Shown here piece after piece: positions 1 through 7,758 of a stretch of 64,000 nt of DNA; position 1 is the first letter of the stretch; every line of letters starts with the position of its first letter. The stretch spans positions 639,501-703,500 of the forward strand of contig NZ_JBBOUI010000001.1 of the NCBI RefSeq assembly GCF_038005985.1, in the 5' to 3' direction. The position numbers and the translations under genes are program-made. The notes under the pieces were generated by a model. It saw only the letters and a program-made list of their open reading frames with translations. It was not told where the DNA came from and searched no databases. Source of the DNA: Solibacillus sp. FSL R7-0682 (GTDB lineage Bacteria; Bacillota; Bacilli; Bacillales_A; Planococcaceae).

Positions 1-170
1 CACATACAACTGCGCGCGGTTTACATGTAATGCCAAAACAAAAGCTTATTGTTGGTAATCCCGATATGAGTAAAGTGCTTGAAGATACAAGTTCAAAAAC
101 TATGGACCACGACACAAGCGATAGTGAAGGTCATAATGAAGAAGAAAAAGAAGAAGATCACAATCATTAA
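1..170 (+). CDS. C-terminal end of an unrecognised protein (5' cut by window)
   Basis: An open frame entering from the left edge (first full codon at base 3) runs about 55 codons to a TAA at 168-170. The visible part starts with an ordinary mixed segment (HTTARGLHVMPKQKLIVGNP) and ends in a hydrophilic tail rich in Asp, Glu and His, finishing EEDHNH. Such His/acid tails occur on metal-handling proteins, but also as low-complexity ends of unrelated proteins, so no function is assigned. Its transcript probably ends at the hairpin at 211-243, which overlaps the next gene's control region. Confidence 0.55.
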   Translation, partial: HTTARGLHVMPKQKLIVGNPDMSKVLEDTSSKTMDHDTSDSEGHNEEEKEEDHNH

Positions 171-181
171 ATATTTAATAG

Positions 182-209
182 TTGCAAAATAGTGTGAAGC
201 GAGTATAAT
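182..209 (+). promoter_or_regulatory. Promoter of the TetR-family gene
   Basis: TTGCAA at 182-187, a 16-base spacer and a perfect TATAAT at 204-209 form a SigA-type promoter. The palindromic operator at 220-242 lies just downstream of the start point, as expected for autorepression. Confidence 0.6.
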
Positions 210-219
210 GATGACCAGA

Positions 220-242
220 TGACCAAATAGGTTTTCTGGTCA
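220..242. promoter_or_regulatory. Putative TetR-family operator, copy 1
   Basis: A 23-bp imperfect palindrome with outer arms TGACCA and TGGTCA. A site of the same length and with the same ends lies at 929-951 before yhgE; 16 of 23 positions agree. A further TGACCAGA at 212-219 can pair with TCTGGTCA at 235-242, giving a hairpin followed by a T-rich run, so the same DNA may also end the upstream transcript. Assignment to the adjacent TetR protein is inference from position and repetition. Confidence 0.55.
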
Positions 243-312
243 TTTTTAATTATCTAGGCAAAAACGCAAGTCCTTCGCATAATTAAGTAATATCAATTGG
301 GGGGGTGGATAT

Positions 313-888
313 ATGGATCGCCGACAAGAAATATTAATCGCTGCAACAAAATCTTTTACACTGTTTGGTTATAAAGCAACAACAATTGAACAAGTCGCGA
401 AAATTGCTAATGTCGGTAAAGGAACTATTTATACGTTTTTTTCTAATAAGGAGGAGCTTTTTCAAGAAGTTGTTCTACATTTGATTGATGAAATGAAACG
501 TGAAACAGATAAAACAATTAACGAAAATGTTAGCTTTATGGAAAATGCCCACACTGCACTAATGAAAATGCTCGAGTTTAGAGAACGACATTTATTATTT
601 GTGAAATTAATTGAAGAAGAAAAGGCATTGCGAACACCTGAAGTAATTCAGATGCTTTTAAAAATCGAAGGTGAAATCGTGTCTTATGTCTCAATGCGAA
701 TTCGCAAAGGGATGGAAAAAGGCGAAATTAATGAATGTAATCCAGAGCATGTGTCATACTTATTATTTAAATCATATATTGCATTTATCGTAGATTGGCA
801 GTTAACACATAAAGAACCACTAAATCAACAAGAAATTTTATCATTATTTAGTGAAACGATTTTTCGTGGTTTAGCAAAAAAAAAGTAA
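313..888 (+). CDS. TetR/AcrR-family transcriptional repressor
   Basis: 191 residues, typical for TetR regulators. Residues 1-60 form the family DNA-binding domain: FTLFGYKATTIEQVAKIANV is the helix-turn-helix region, followed by the characteristic GKGTIYTFFSNKEELF. The remaining helical part would bind a ligand and dimerise. The ATG at 313 follows a GGGGGGTGG ribosome site. It lies 88 bases before yhgE in the same direction, and matching 23-bp palindromes stand in front of both genes, so it most likely represses itself and yhgE. The pair resembles B. subtilis yhgD-yhgE. The inducer is unknown. Confidence 0.9.
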   Translation: MDRRQEILIAATKSFTLFGYKATTIEQVAKIANVGKGTIYTFFSNKEELFQEVVLHLIDEMKRETDKTINENVSFMENAHTALMKMLEFRERHLLFVKLIEEEKALRTPEVIQMLLKIEGEIVSYVSMRIRKGMEKGEINECNPEHVSYLLFKSYIAFIVDWQLTHKEPLNQQEILSLFSETIFRGLAKKK

Positions 889-928
889 TCTTCACTTCCT
901 ATGGAGTGAGTTTCTTTTTACAATAAAA

Positions 929-951
929 TGACCGAATGACGATTTTGGTCA
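929..951. promoter_or_regulatory. Putative TetR-family operator, copy 2 (yhgE)
   Basis: A 23-bp element beginning TGACC and ending TTGGTCA, with dyad symmetry, 26 bases before the yhgE start codon. It has the same length and ends as the element at 220-242. Confidence 0.55.
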
Positions 952-976
952 ATTAGTATTTTAAGGAGGTATTTTT

Positions 977-3163
977 TTGATAAAAGCAGAATGGCTCAAA
1001 ATATTGAAAACAAAAAAAATGCTTATTTCAGTTATTGCTGTGCTATTCGTCCCTGTTATGTATAGTGGGATGTTTTTATGGGCGTTTTGGGATCCATATG
1101 CCAACCTAAAAAGCATGCCAGTTGCCATTGTTAATGAAGACAAAGGTGCAACGATGGATGGGGAAACGATGGAGCTTGGTGATACGCTAGTAGATAAGTT
1201 GATTGATAGTCAGCAATTTAAGTTTGAGGAAGTTAACGCAAGTGAAGCCGATGAGCTTTTGCAGGAGCAAAAATATTATATTTTAATTAAAATTCCAGAA
1301 AACTTTTCAGAGCATGCTACTTCTTTATTAGAGGAAAAACCACAAAAACTAGTCATTGATTACATCCCAAATGAAGGCTTCAATTTTTTAGGAGCACAAA
1401 TTGGTGAAACGGCGATGGACCGAATTAAAGCAGAAGTCAATACGCAAGTTTCTGCAACTTATGCAGAAAAATTATTCGACTCAATTGCTAAGTTAGGTGA
1501 TGGCTTTAATGAAGCGGCAGATGGTGCAGGGCAATTAGATGACGGTGCGCAAAAAATAAAAGACGGTGCAGATGATTTAAAAGGTTATCTTGAACAACTC
1601 GCTTCGAGTTCAATCGAATTATCAGATGGTACCAATACATTAACAGAAGGTGCAAAAAAAGCAGCAACTGGCGCAAATGAATTAGCGAACGGGGTTGCAA
1701 CGATAGCCGATGGAAGTAGCCAGCTAGCTGAAGGTGCAAAAACGGCATCAGATGGTGCTAGCGCATTGCAACAAGGCATAACAAATTATACAGCAGGTGT
1801 TTCACAAGTAGCTGATGGACAAAAAGAGTTAACGGCTGGTCAAGCAAGCTTAGCAGAAAATTTATCGTTATTATCACAAGGAACTGCTAATATCGATGAT
1901 AAAATTAAAGCATTAGCGGATGGTTCAGCAAATGTAACAGGCGGTATGAATCAATTGGCTGAACAATTGCAAGCAATCTTACCATTGTTACCTGAAGAGA
2001 ATCAAGCTGCTTTAAAAACGGCTATAGAGCAACTAAAATCAGGTGCCCAGCAAGTAAGTGGAGGGCTAACACAGCTTTATGAAGGTACGAATGGTTTAGA
2101 TGATAAAATTGCTGCATTAAGCGATGGGGCAAGAAAACTGAATACTGGTCAACAACAAGTAGGTACAGGTGTTGCACAGCTCCAACAAAATTCTGCACAA
2201 CTTTTAGAAGGTGCAAATGCATTATCTACAGGGAATACAACATTAGCTGAAAAATTAGCAGAATTAACAACAGGTGCTTCAGCAGCTTCAGCAGGTGCAA
2301 CTGAATTAGCATCAGGATTAAATACTTTAGTTGATGGTTCAAGTAAATTAAATGATGGTACATCTCTACTTGCAGATAAGTCAGGAGAGCTTGCTCAAGG
2401 TTCAGCCACATTAGTTGATGGTACAAAAGAGTTAGCAGATGGTACAACAACTTTATCTGAAAAATTAGTAGAGGCAACAAAGCAAGTTGATGTTAATCCA
2501 ACTGAAGATACGTACAATATGGTTGGTTCACCAGTAGAAGTAGAAAAGGAATCGATTAATGAAGTGCCAAACTATGGTACAGGATTTGCGCCTTACTTTA
2601 TTTCTTTAGGTTTATTTGTAGGAGCATTATTAATTTCAATCGTATTCCCATTCGTTGAGCCAGCTATTCTACCGAAAAACGGAGCAAGTTGGTTTATTAG
2701 TAAAGTTTCTGTATTAATGGGTGTTGGCTTAATTCAATCATTTGTGACAATTGCAATTATGATTTGGGGACTTGGCCTTGAAGTAAATAATATGCCGCAA
2801 TTTATTGCCACAACGATTTTAACAAGCTTTGTATACTTGGCAATGATTCAAATGCTTGTGTCTCTGTTTGGTGATCCAGGACGATTTATTGCGATTATTA
2901 TTTTAATTTTGCAGCTAACAACAAGTGCGGGGACATTCCCAATTGAATTAGTACCGGAACAGCTTCAAATTTTCAACAAGTTTTTACCAATGACATTCAC
3001 TGTACAAGGATTTAAAGCAGCGATTTCTACTGGTAATACAAGCTTCTTACTATTTAATTGGTCAGTTTTAGGAGCTTACATGGTAGGCTGCTTAGCAATT
3101 ACATTTGGCTACTTCGCTTTAATTCACAAAAAGCGTTATTCAAAGCATCATGTAGAGGCATAA
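977..3163 (+). CDS. yhgE: YhgE/Pip-type ABC-2-like membrane protein
   Basis: 728 residues starting at TTG 977, with TTAAGGAGGT directly upstream. A membrane helix near residues 13-37 is followed by the conserved YhgE/Pip N-terminal domain (MPVAIVNEDKGA). Residues about 170-510 consist of repeats of the type L-x-D/E-G-A-x-x-L-x-x-G, predicting a long extracellular coiled-coil stalk. Five or so C-terminal membrane helices resemble ABC-2 permeases. Family members include phage infection protein (Pip) and partners of the ESX/type VII secretion field; the exact role is unsettled. The preceding TetR gene and shared operator indicate inducible expression. A strong terminator follows. Confidence 0.88.
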   Translation: MIKAEWLKILKTKKMLISVIAVLFVPVMYSGMFLWAFWDPYANLKSMPVAIVNEDKGATMDGETMELGDTLVDKLIDSQQFKFEEVNASEADELLQEQKYYILIKIPENFSEHATSLLEEKPQKLVIDYIPNEGFNFLGAQIGETAMDRIKAEVNTQVSATYAEKLFDSIAKLGDGFNEAADGAGQLDDGAQKIKDGADDLKGYLEQLASSSIELSDGTNTLTEGAKKAATGANELANGVATIADGSSQLAEGAKTASDGASALQQGITNYTAGVSQVADGQKELTAGQASLAENLSLLSQGTANIDDKIKALADGSANVTGGMNQLAEQLQAILPLLPEENQAALKTAIEQLKSGAQQVSGGLTQLYEGTNGLDDKIAALSDGARKLNTGQQQVGTGVAQLQQNSAQLLEGANALSTGNTTLAEKLAELTTGASAASAGATELASGLNTLVDGSSKLNDGTSLLADKSGELAQGSATLVDGTKELADGTTTLSEKLVEATKQVDVNPTEDTYNMVGSPVEVEKESINEVPNYGTGFAPYFISLGLFVGALLISIVFPFVEPAILPKNGASWFISKVSVLMGVGLIQSFVTIAIMIWGLGLEVNNMPQFIATTILTSFVYLAMIQMLVSLFGDPGRFIAIIILILQLTTSAGTFPIELVPEQLQIFNKFLPMTFTVQGFKAAISTGNTSFLLFNWSVLGAYMVGCLAITFGYFALIHKKRYSKHHVEA

Positions 3164-3173
3164 TAACAAAAAA

Positions 3174-3217
3174 AGCACATGAAATGCGTTTGCGAAAACC
3201 ATTTCATGTGCTTTTTC
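3174..3217 (+). terminator. Terminator after yhgE
   Basis: A perfect 13-bp stem (AGCACATGAAATG at 3174-3186 with its complement at 3200-3212) leads into a T run. Confidence 0.85.
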
Positions 3218-3273
3218 TATAAATTCGTACTTCAATAAGTGCGAATCAATTTCACCGTTAATAAGGAATAAAA

Positions 3274-3306
3274 AAAACCATGAGCATTGAGCGTGCTCAT
3301 GGTTTT
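3274..3306. terminator. Bidirectional terminator between yhgE and yhfH
   Basis: A 13-bp stem (AAAACCATGAGCA / complement) has an A run on one side and a T run on the other. It can terminate transcription in both directions and suits the convergent gene yhfH on the minus strand. Confidence 0.75.
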
Positions 3307-3378
3307 GGTGTAAGCGTAATAGGTTCATCTTTATCTAAGATGAAGGTTTTGTACAGCTAGTTGAACAGAATATCAGAT

Positions 3379-3504
3379 TTAAAGAGAGTTGCATTTATCA
3401 CAATTGTTGCTGTAGCACTCACTTTGTTCTTCAATTTTGTCGCCACATTGTACGCAAATTTTATCTGGTAAGTTTTTGAAAAATTCAACTACGTTTTCTA
3501 ACAT
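3379..3504 (-). CDS. yhfH: YhfH family zinc-ribbon-like small protein
   Basis: A 41-residue protein beginning MLENVVEFFKNLPDKICVQC. It has an aromatic N-terminal helix and two Cys pairs (CVQC and CDKC) plus a further Cys at residue 30. This matches the small YhfH family known from Bacillus, often annotated as YhfH-like. The ATG at 3504 has an excellent AAAGGAGG seven bases upstream on the minus strand. The Cys spacing suggests a small zinc ribbon, which is inference. The location next to lplJ and lcfB matches the B. subtilis yhf region, where yhfH also sits near these genes. Function unknown. Confidence 0.82.
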   Translation of the reverse strand: MLENVVEFFKNLPDKICVQCGDKIEEQSECYSNNCDKCNSL

Positions 3505-3624
3505 TGTGTCTGCCTCCTTTAACTAATCTGTTATATTACTTCTGTCTATATTACGTATTGTATTATAACAGATTTAATTCGTCAACACAAAACATCAAAT
3601 TTAAGTTAAAATAAGGTGAAACTT

Positions 3625-3650
3625 CAATCCGTGAGCTCTTTCACGGATTG
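3625..3650 (+). promoter_or_regulatory. Hairpin in the lplJ leader
   Basis: CAATCCGTGA and TCACGGATTG form a perfect 10-bp stem with a six-base loop about 90 bases before lplJ. No T run follows, so it is not a standard terminator, and it matches no riboswitch I recognise. It may stabilise or control the lplJ transcript. Confidence 0.4.
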
Positions 3651-3738
3651 TTAGAGGTCACCAATCGGGCATTTACGGGTAGTTTGAAATTACTTCCAGT
3701 TGATGCAGCAAGGACAATTTCTGAAGGAGTGAATAATC

Positions 3739-4731
3739 TTGTATTTTATCGATAACAAGGGCATTACAGATCCACGCATTAACTTGGCAATCGAAGAGTA
3801 TGTATTGAAAAATATGGATATCGAAAAGGATGATTACTTACTGTTCTATATTAATCAACCATCGATTATCATCGGTAAAAACCAAAATACAATTGAAGAA
3901 ATTAATACAGACTACGTGGAAGAAAATGGAGTAATCGTCGTACGTCGACTTTCAGGTGGTGGAGCAGTTTACCATGATTTAAATAACTTAAATTTCAGCT
4001 TCTTAACGAAAGATGATGGGAACAGTTTCAATAATTATAAGAAGTTTACACAGCCTGTAGTAGATGCTCTTGCAAAGCTTGGGGTAAACTCTGAACTTTC
4101 AGGACGAAATGACATTTTAGCAGAAGGAAAGAAAGTATCTGGCAATGCACAATATTCAACTCGTGGCCGAATGTTTAGTCATGGAACACTAATGTTTGAC
4201 TTAGACATCGATGCGGTCGTTAATTCATTAAAAGTAAAACAAGATAAGATTGAATCAAAGGGAATTAAATCGGTACGTTCACGTGTCGCGAATATTGTGG
4301 ACTTCCTTCCTGAAAAAATTACAGTAGAACAGTTCCGTTTGGAAATTTTAAAATCAATTTTTGGTGGCGAAGAAAATATTCAATATTATGAGCTAACAGA
4401 AGAAGATTGGACAAACATCCATGAAATTTCAAAAAATCGCTATCAACAATGGGAATGGAATTACGGGAAATCTCCACGCTTCAACATTCAAAAAACACAT
4501 CGTTTCCCTTCAGGTGGTATCGATATTCGCTTAGAAGTGAATAAAGGAATTATCGAAGAAGCGACAATTTTTGGCGATTTCTTTGGTGTTGGCGATGTAG
4601 AGGAAATCGAGCAGCTACTAATCGGTACAAAATATGACCGCTTAGCAATCAGTGAAAAGCTGCAGGATGTTGATATTTCAAAATACTTTGGTGGCATTAC
4701 ATCAGAAGATTTTTTACAAGTTATTTATTAA
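3739..4731 (+). CDS. lplJ: Lipoate--protein ligase LplJ
   Basis: 330 residues, full length for the LplJ/LplA family. It activates lipoate with ATP and attaches it to lipoyl domains of 2-oxoacid dehydrogenases and GcvH in the cytoplasm. The lipoate-binding motif RRLSGGGAVYHDLNNLNFSF lies near residues 70-90, and the catalytic Lys lies in GRNDILAEGKKVSGNAQ near residue 130. The C-terminal accessory domain is present. Start is TTG 3739 with AAGGAG upstream; MYFIDNKG is the usual N-terminus of this family. A terminator at 4741 closes it as a single-gene unit. Confidence 0.95.
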   Translation: MYFIDNKGITDPRINLAIEEYVLKNMDIEKDDYLLFYINQPSIIIGKNQNTIEEINTDYVEENGVIVVRRLSGGGAVYHDLNNLNFSFLTKDDGNSFNNYKKFTQPVVDALAKLGVNSELSGRNDILAEGKKVSGNAQYSTRGRMFSHGTLMFDLDIDAVVNSLKVKQDKIESKGIKSVRSRVANIVDFLPEKITVEQFRLEILKSIFGGEENIQYYELTEEDWTNIHEISKNRYQQWEWNYGKSPRFNIQKTHRFPSGGIDIRLEVNKGIIEEATIFGDFFGVGDVEEIEQLLIGTKYDRLAISEKLQDVDISKYFGGITSEDFLQVIY

Positions 4732-4740
4732 ACCTCACGT

Positions 4741-4778
4741 AAAAGAGAAGGCTCCTATTTTCGAGTACTTCTCTTTTT
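4741..4778 (+). terminator. Terminator after lplJ
   Basis: AAAAGAGAAG pairs with CTTCTCTTTT across a 17-base loop, followed by T residues. Confidence 0.8.
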
Positions 4779-4850
4779 TGCTACAATAAAGAGTGGAGAT
4801 TAATTTGATTATTAACCATTTACATATAAATAAAAAAGGAGGCCATTTAA

Positions 4851-5555
4851 ATGGAAAAGCATCGTATTTTTATCGTGGAAGACGATCCGAAAATTGCCTC
4901 TCTTCTTGCTGATACATTGCGTAAGTACCAGTACGAGGTAGAGACAATTCTAGACTTTGATTTATTAGTGGAACAGTGTTTAACATTTTCACCACATATT
5001 ATTTTATTGGATATTAATTTACCGTCTTACGATGGATACTATTGGTGTCGAAAATTAAGGCAACATACGAAGTGTCCAATTTTATTTATTTCGGCACGAT
5101 CAGGTGAAATGGATCAGATTTTTGCACTTGAAAATGGTGGAGATGATTTTATAACAAAGCCTTTCAACTATGAAATTGTACTCGCAAAAATTCGTAGCCA
5201 CTTACGACGAACATACGGGGAATATTCAGTAAGACAAGAAGAACGAACAATTGCTCAAGGGCAGTTGACATTGTATTTAGAACGAATGGAGCTGCAATTA
5301 AAAGATTTAATTGTACCACTACAAAAAAAAGAATGTATTATTTTAGGGCTTTTAATGGGGCAGGCACCAAAAGTTGTTTCAAGGGATCAACTGCTGGAAG
5401 AATTGTGGGATGACCAAGCTTTTGTAGATGAAAACACATTAAACGTAAACATGACACGTGTTCGGAAAAAGTTGGCCGATTACGGAATTTTATCTGTCAT
5501 TGAAACGGTGCGAGGAGCAGGTTATCGCTTCCTTTTAAGCCCGGAGGAAATGTAA
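4851..5555 (+). CDS. OmpR-family response regulator, BceR-like
   Basis: 234 residues. The receiver domain covers about 1-120, with the acidic pocket at E10-D11-D12, phospho-acceptor D54 in LLDINLP and the conserved Lys in KPF. A C-terminal winged-helix DNA-binding domain (about 130-230) ends in the typical RGAGYRF. The gene overlaps the next kinase gene by one base (TAATG). It is followed by an ABC transporter with a ten-helix permease, so this is a Bce-type module in which the transporter itself senses peptide antibiotics acting on lipid II cycle intermediates. The antibiotic cannot be deduced from sequence. Confidence 0.9.
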   Translation: MEKHRIFIVEDDPKIASLLADTLRKYQYEVETILDFDLLVEQCLTFSPHIILLDINLPSYDGYYWCRKLRQHTKCPILFISARSGEMDQIFALENGGDDFITKPFNYEIVLAKIRSHLRRTYGEYSVRQEERTIAQGQLTLYLERMELQLKDLIVPLQKKECIILGLLMGQAPKVVSRDQLLEELWDDQAFVDENTLNVNMTRVRKKLADYGILSVIETVRGAGYRFLLSPEEM

Positions 5556-6538
5556 TGGCCATCAAATTATTTATTAGAGAGCACTTATCTTATTTGATTT
5601 TTCAAGTAGTTTTAACGCTATTTTTAATTGCACTTTTTTGGCTAGAAGGCTTTCGAAATATGGATACTGCCATCTACGCAATAACAATCGGGGTTTTATT
5701 AATCACATCCTTTTTAGTCATTCGTTATATGTTAAGACGGCGCTATTTAGCAAAAATTGTAGAGCTTCCAATTACGATGGAAGATGCTTTACAAAAGAAT
5801 GCTAAAACTTCTGAATATGCCTTAACAGAACGCTATCTAAATCAATTGTACAAGTTGTATCAGCACGAGGTGCAAAGTTTATATGCAACCCAATCGAGAC
5901 AGTATAAATTCATGAATCAATGGGTACATCAAATGAAAACACCTGTTTCTGTATTAGAGCTTTTATTGCAACAGGAGGAAGAACTAGATAAAAAAAGTGT
6001 TCAGGAAGAAGTCGAGCGCTTAAAACGAGGGCTTGAGATGGTGCTGATGCATGCACGATTAGAAAACTTCGAAGACGATATGCAAATTGTAAAAGTTCCG
6101 CTAAAGTCCATTGTAACAACAACTATAAATGACAATAAACGCCTTTTCATTGCGAACCGTGTGTTTCCTGATGTTCAAATTGAAGACGACTTAATGGTGA
6201 TGAGCGATTCGAAATGGCTACGTTTTTTAATAGAACAATTTATAACAAATGCTGTGAAATATACGTTTGAACCGAATAAAAAAATATATATTTCCACTAA
6301 ACAAACAGATCACCACGTTCACTTAACATTTCGTGATGAAGGGATAGGAATTCCAAAGTCAGACTTATCTCGTGTGACGAAGGCATTTTACACGGGGGAA
6401 AATGGACGGAAAACAGGGGAATCTACTGGAATGGGTTTATATATTGCAACAGAAATATGCAGCAGGCTAGGTCACCAGATGCATATTTCATCTGAAGTAG
6501 GACAAGGGACAACAATCGAAGTCATTTTCCAATCATAG
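5555..6538 (+). CDS. Intramembrane-sensing histidine kinase, BceS-like
   Basis: 327 residues. Two N-terminal membrane helices (about 13-30 and 39-58) with almost no extracellular loop are diagnostic of intramembrane-sensing kinases that receive their signal from a partner transporter. The H box is NQWVHQMKTPVSVLE with phospho-His near H125. The ATP-binding domain has an N box around ITNAVKYTF, DEGIGIP and STGMGLYIA. It overlaps the regulator gene by one base and precedes the unknown 136-residue gene by 10 bases. It should phosphorylate the upstream regulator when the BceAB-like transporter is engaged. Confidence 0.92.
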   Translation: MAIKLFIREHLSYLIFQVVLTLFLIALFWLEGFRNMDTAIYAITIGVLLITSFLVIRYMLRRRYLAKIVELPITMEDALQKNAKTSEYALTERYLNQLYKLYQHEVQSLYATQSRQYKFMNQWVHQMKTPVSVLELLLQQEEELDKKSVQEEVERLKRGLEMVLMHARLENFEDDMQIVKVPLKSIVTTTINDNKRLFIANRVFPDVQIEDDLMVMSDSKWLRFLIEQFITNAVKYTFEPNKKIYISTKQTDHHVHLTFRDEGIGIPKSDLSRVTKAFYTGENGRKTGESTGMGLYIATEICSRLGHQMHISSEVGQGTTIEVIFQS

Positions 6539-6548
6539 GAGGAGCACT

Positions 6549-6959
6549 ATGGTACAAATCAAAGAATGGGTGTTAGCGGTAGATATCGAAAATACAAAAA
6601 TGGCTTATGAATTTAATAGTTATCGATGTATAAGTAATGAATGCCGAAATTTTGTTGTAGCTTGTGAAAATAAGCTAGATGAGAACGTACTAAAATTTGC
6701 TGACCAACTGGGTATTGATTTAACAAAGCCAAGCCAGTTAGAAAGCCACCAAGTCAATAATAATTCGGCCATAATGTATACAGGGAAGTACCATGTTCTT
6801 GGTCAGATTATTGAAGGGGAGATTGATGCATGGGATGTTATATTAGATCAACATTGTTTTTCTTTAACGGAAGAGTTCACTATGATACCAATCGTTATGG
6901 AAGGACCTGTGATTGAAATAAGCTTTGAAGTTGTGTTGCCATGGGTGCTAGAGCTATGA
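6549..6959 (+). CDS. Unrecognised 136-residue protein within the Bce module
   Basis: An ORF with a strong AGGAGGAG ribosome site, 10 bases after the kinase gene and 25 bases before the ATPase gene, so it is almost certainly co-transcribed. No signal peptide or membrane segment is visible. The N-terminal part carries two close Cys residues (YRCISNECRNF) and a third in VACENK, then FADQLGIDLTKPSQ, a pattern seen in small uncharacterised Bacillota proteins. The second half is mostly beta-like (MYTGKYHVLGQII). It may be a cytosolic accessory or simply a passenger; no function is assigned. Typical Bce operons run kinase then ATPase without such a gene. Confidence 0.75.
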   Translation: MVQIKEWVLAVDIENTKMAYEFNSYRCISNECRNFVVACENKLDENVLKFADQLGIDLTKPSQLESHQVNNNSAIMYTGKYHVLGQIIEGEIDAWDVILDQHCFSLTEEFTMIPIVMEGPVIEISFEVVLPWVLEL

Positions 6960-6984
6960 CAAATCGAATGATTGAGGGAGTATT

Positions 6985-7758
6985 ATGTCTATTTTACAAA
7001 TACATGAAGTAACAAAGGTTTATGAGGGAAAAGTTACGAAACGCGCATTAAATCAACTTAGCTTTGAAGTGGAAAGAGGCGAGTTTGTAGCAATTATGGG
7101 TCCATCAGGTAGCGGGAAAACGACGCTACTTAACATGGTTTCGATGATAGATACCCCGACTTCTGGCGAAATTCAATTTAACGGCACAAAGCCTCAAACA
7201 TTGGATATTGAGGAACTTGCGTATTTCCGCCGCCGTCAATTAGGATTCGTCTTTCAGGATTTTAATTTATTGCCGACATTGTCTGTTGAGGAGAATATCA
7301 TTTTACCGTTAACCCTTGATGAGCAGCCAATTTCTGTGATGGAGGAACGCTTACAGTATTTAAGTGAGCAGTTGGATTTAACAGACATTTTGCAAAAGCG
7401 TCCGAATGAAATTTCCGGGGGGCAGGCTCAACGAACAGCTATCGCGCGCGCGCTTATTCATGAACCAATGCTCATATTAGCGGATGAGCCAACAGGAAAT
7501 CTTGATTCCAACTCATCGAGGGAAGTGCTTGAACTTCTCGGTAAAATGAACAAGGAAAACGGTGCGACAATTATGATGGTTACACATGATCCGATTGCTG
7601 CGAGCTATTGTGACCGTGTTATCTTTATTAAAGATGGGGAGTTTTTTAATGAAATTTATAAGGATGATCGCCGTCAAACGTTTTTCCAACGTATTTTAAA
7701 TGTCTTAAGTTTATTAGGAGGACATGTCGGTGACTTTTCTTCAATTCGCTTACCGTAA
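6985..7758 (+). CDS. BceA-like ABC transporter ATPase
   Basis: 257 residues of the MacB/LolD-type ATPase family. Walker A is GPSGSGKTT near residue 40, the signature motif reads ISGGQAQR, and Walker B with the D-loop is LILADEPTGNLD. The H-loop His is in MVTHD. The last 11 codons overlap the start of the permease gene by 35 bases, implying tight translational coupling. Together with the permease it should remove or release peptide antibiotics such as bacitracin-like compounds from lipid-linked precursors at the membrane and feed the signal to the kinase. Confidence 0.93.
   Translation: MSILQIHEVTKVYEGKVTKRALNQLSFEVERGEFVAIMGPSGSGKTTLLNMVSMIDTPTSGEIQFNGTKPQTLDIEELAYFRRRQLGFVFQDFNLLPTLSVEENIILPLTLDEQPISVMEERLQYLSEQLDLTDILQKRPNEISGGQAQRTAIARALIHEPMLILADEPTGNLDSNSSREVLELLGKMNKENGATIMMVTHDPIAASYCDRVIFIKDGEFFNEIYKDDRRQTFFQRILNVLSLLGGHVGDFSSIRLP

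Noticed and set aside
3615-3755. Short open frame overlapping the lplJ leader hairpin and the lplJ start
   Set aside because: No start codon with a ribosome site; first candidate TTG is at 3648 and the product resembles nothing known.
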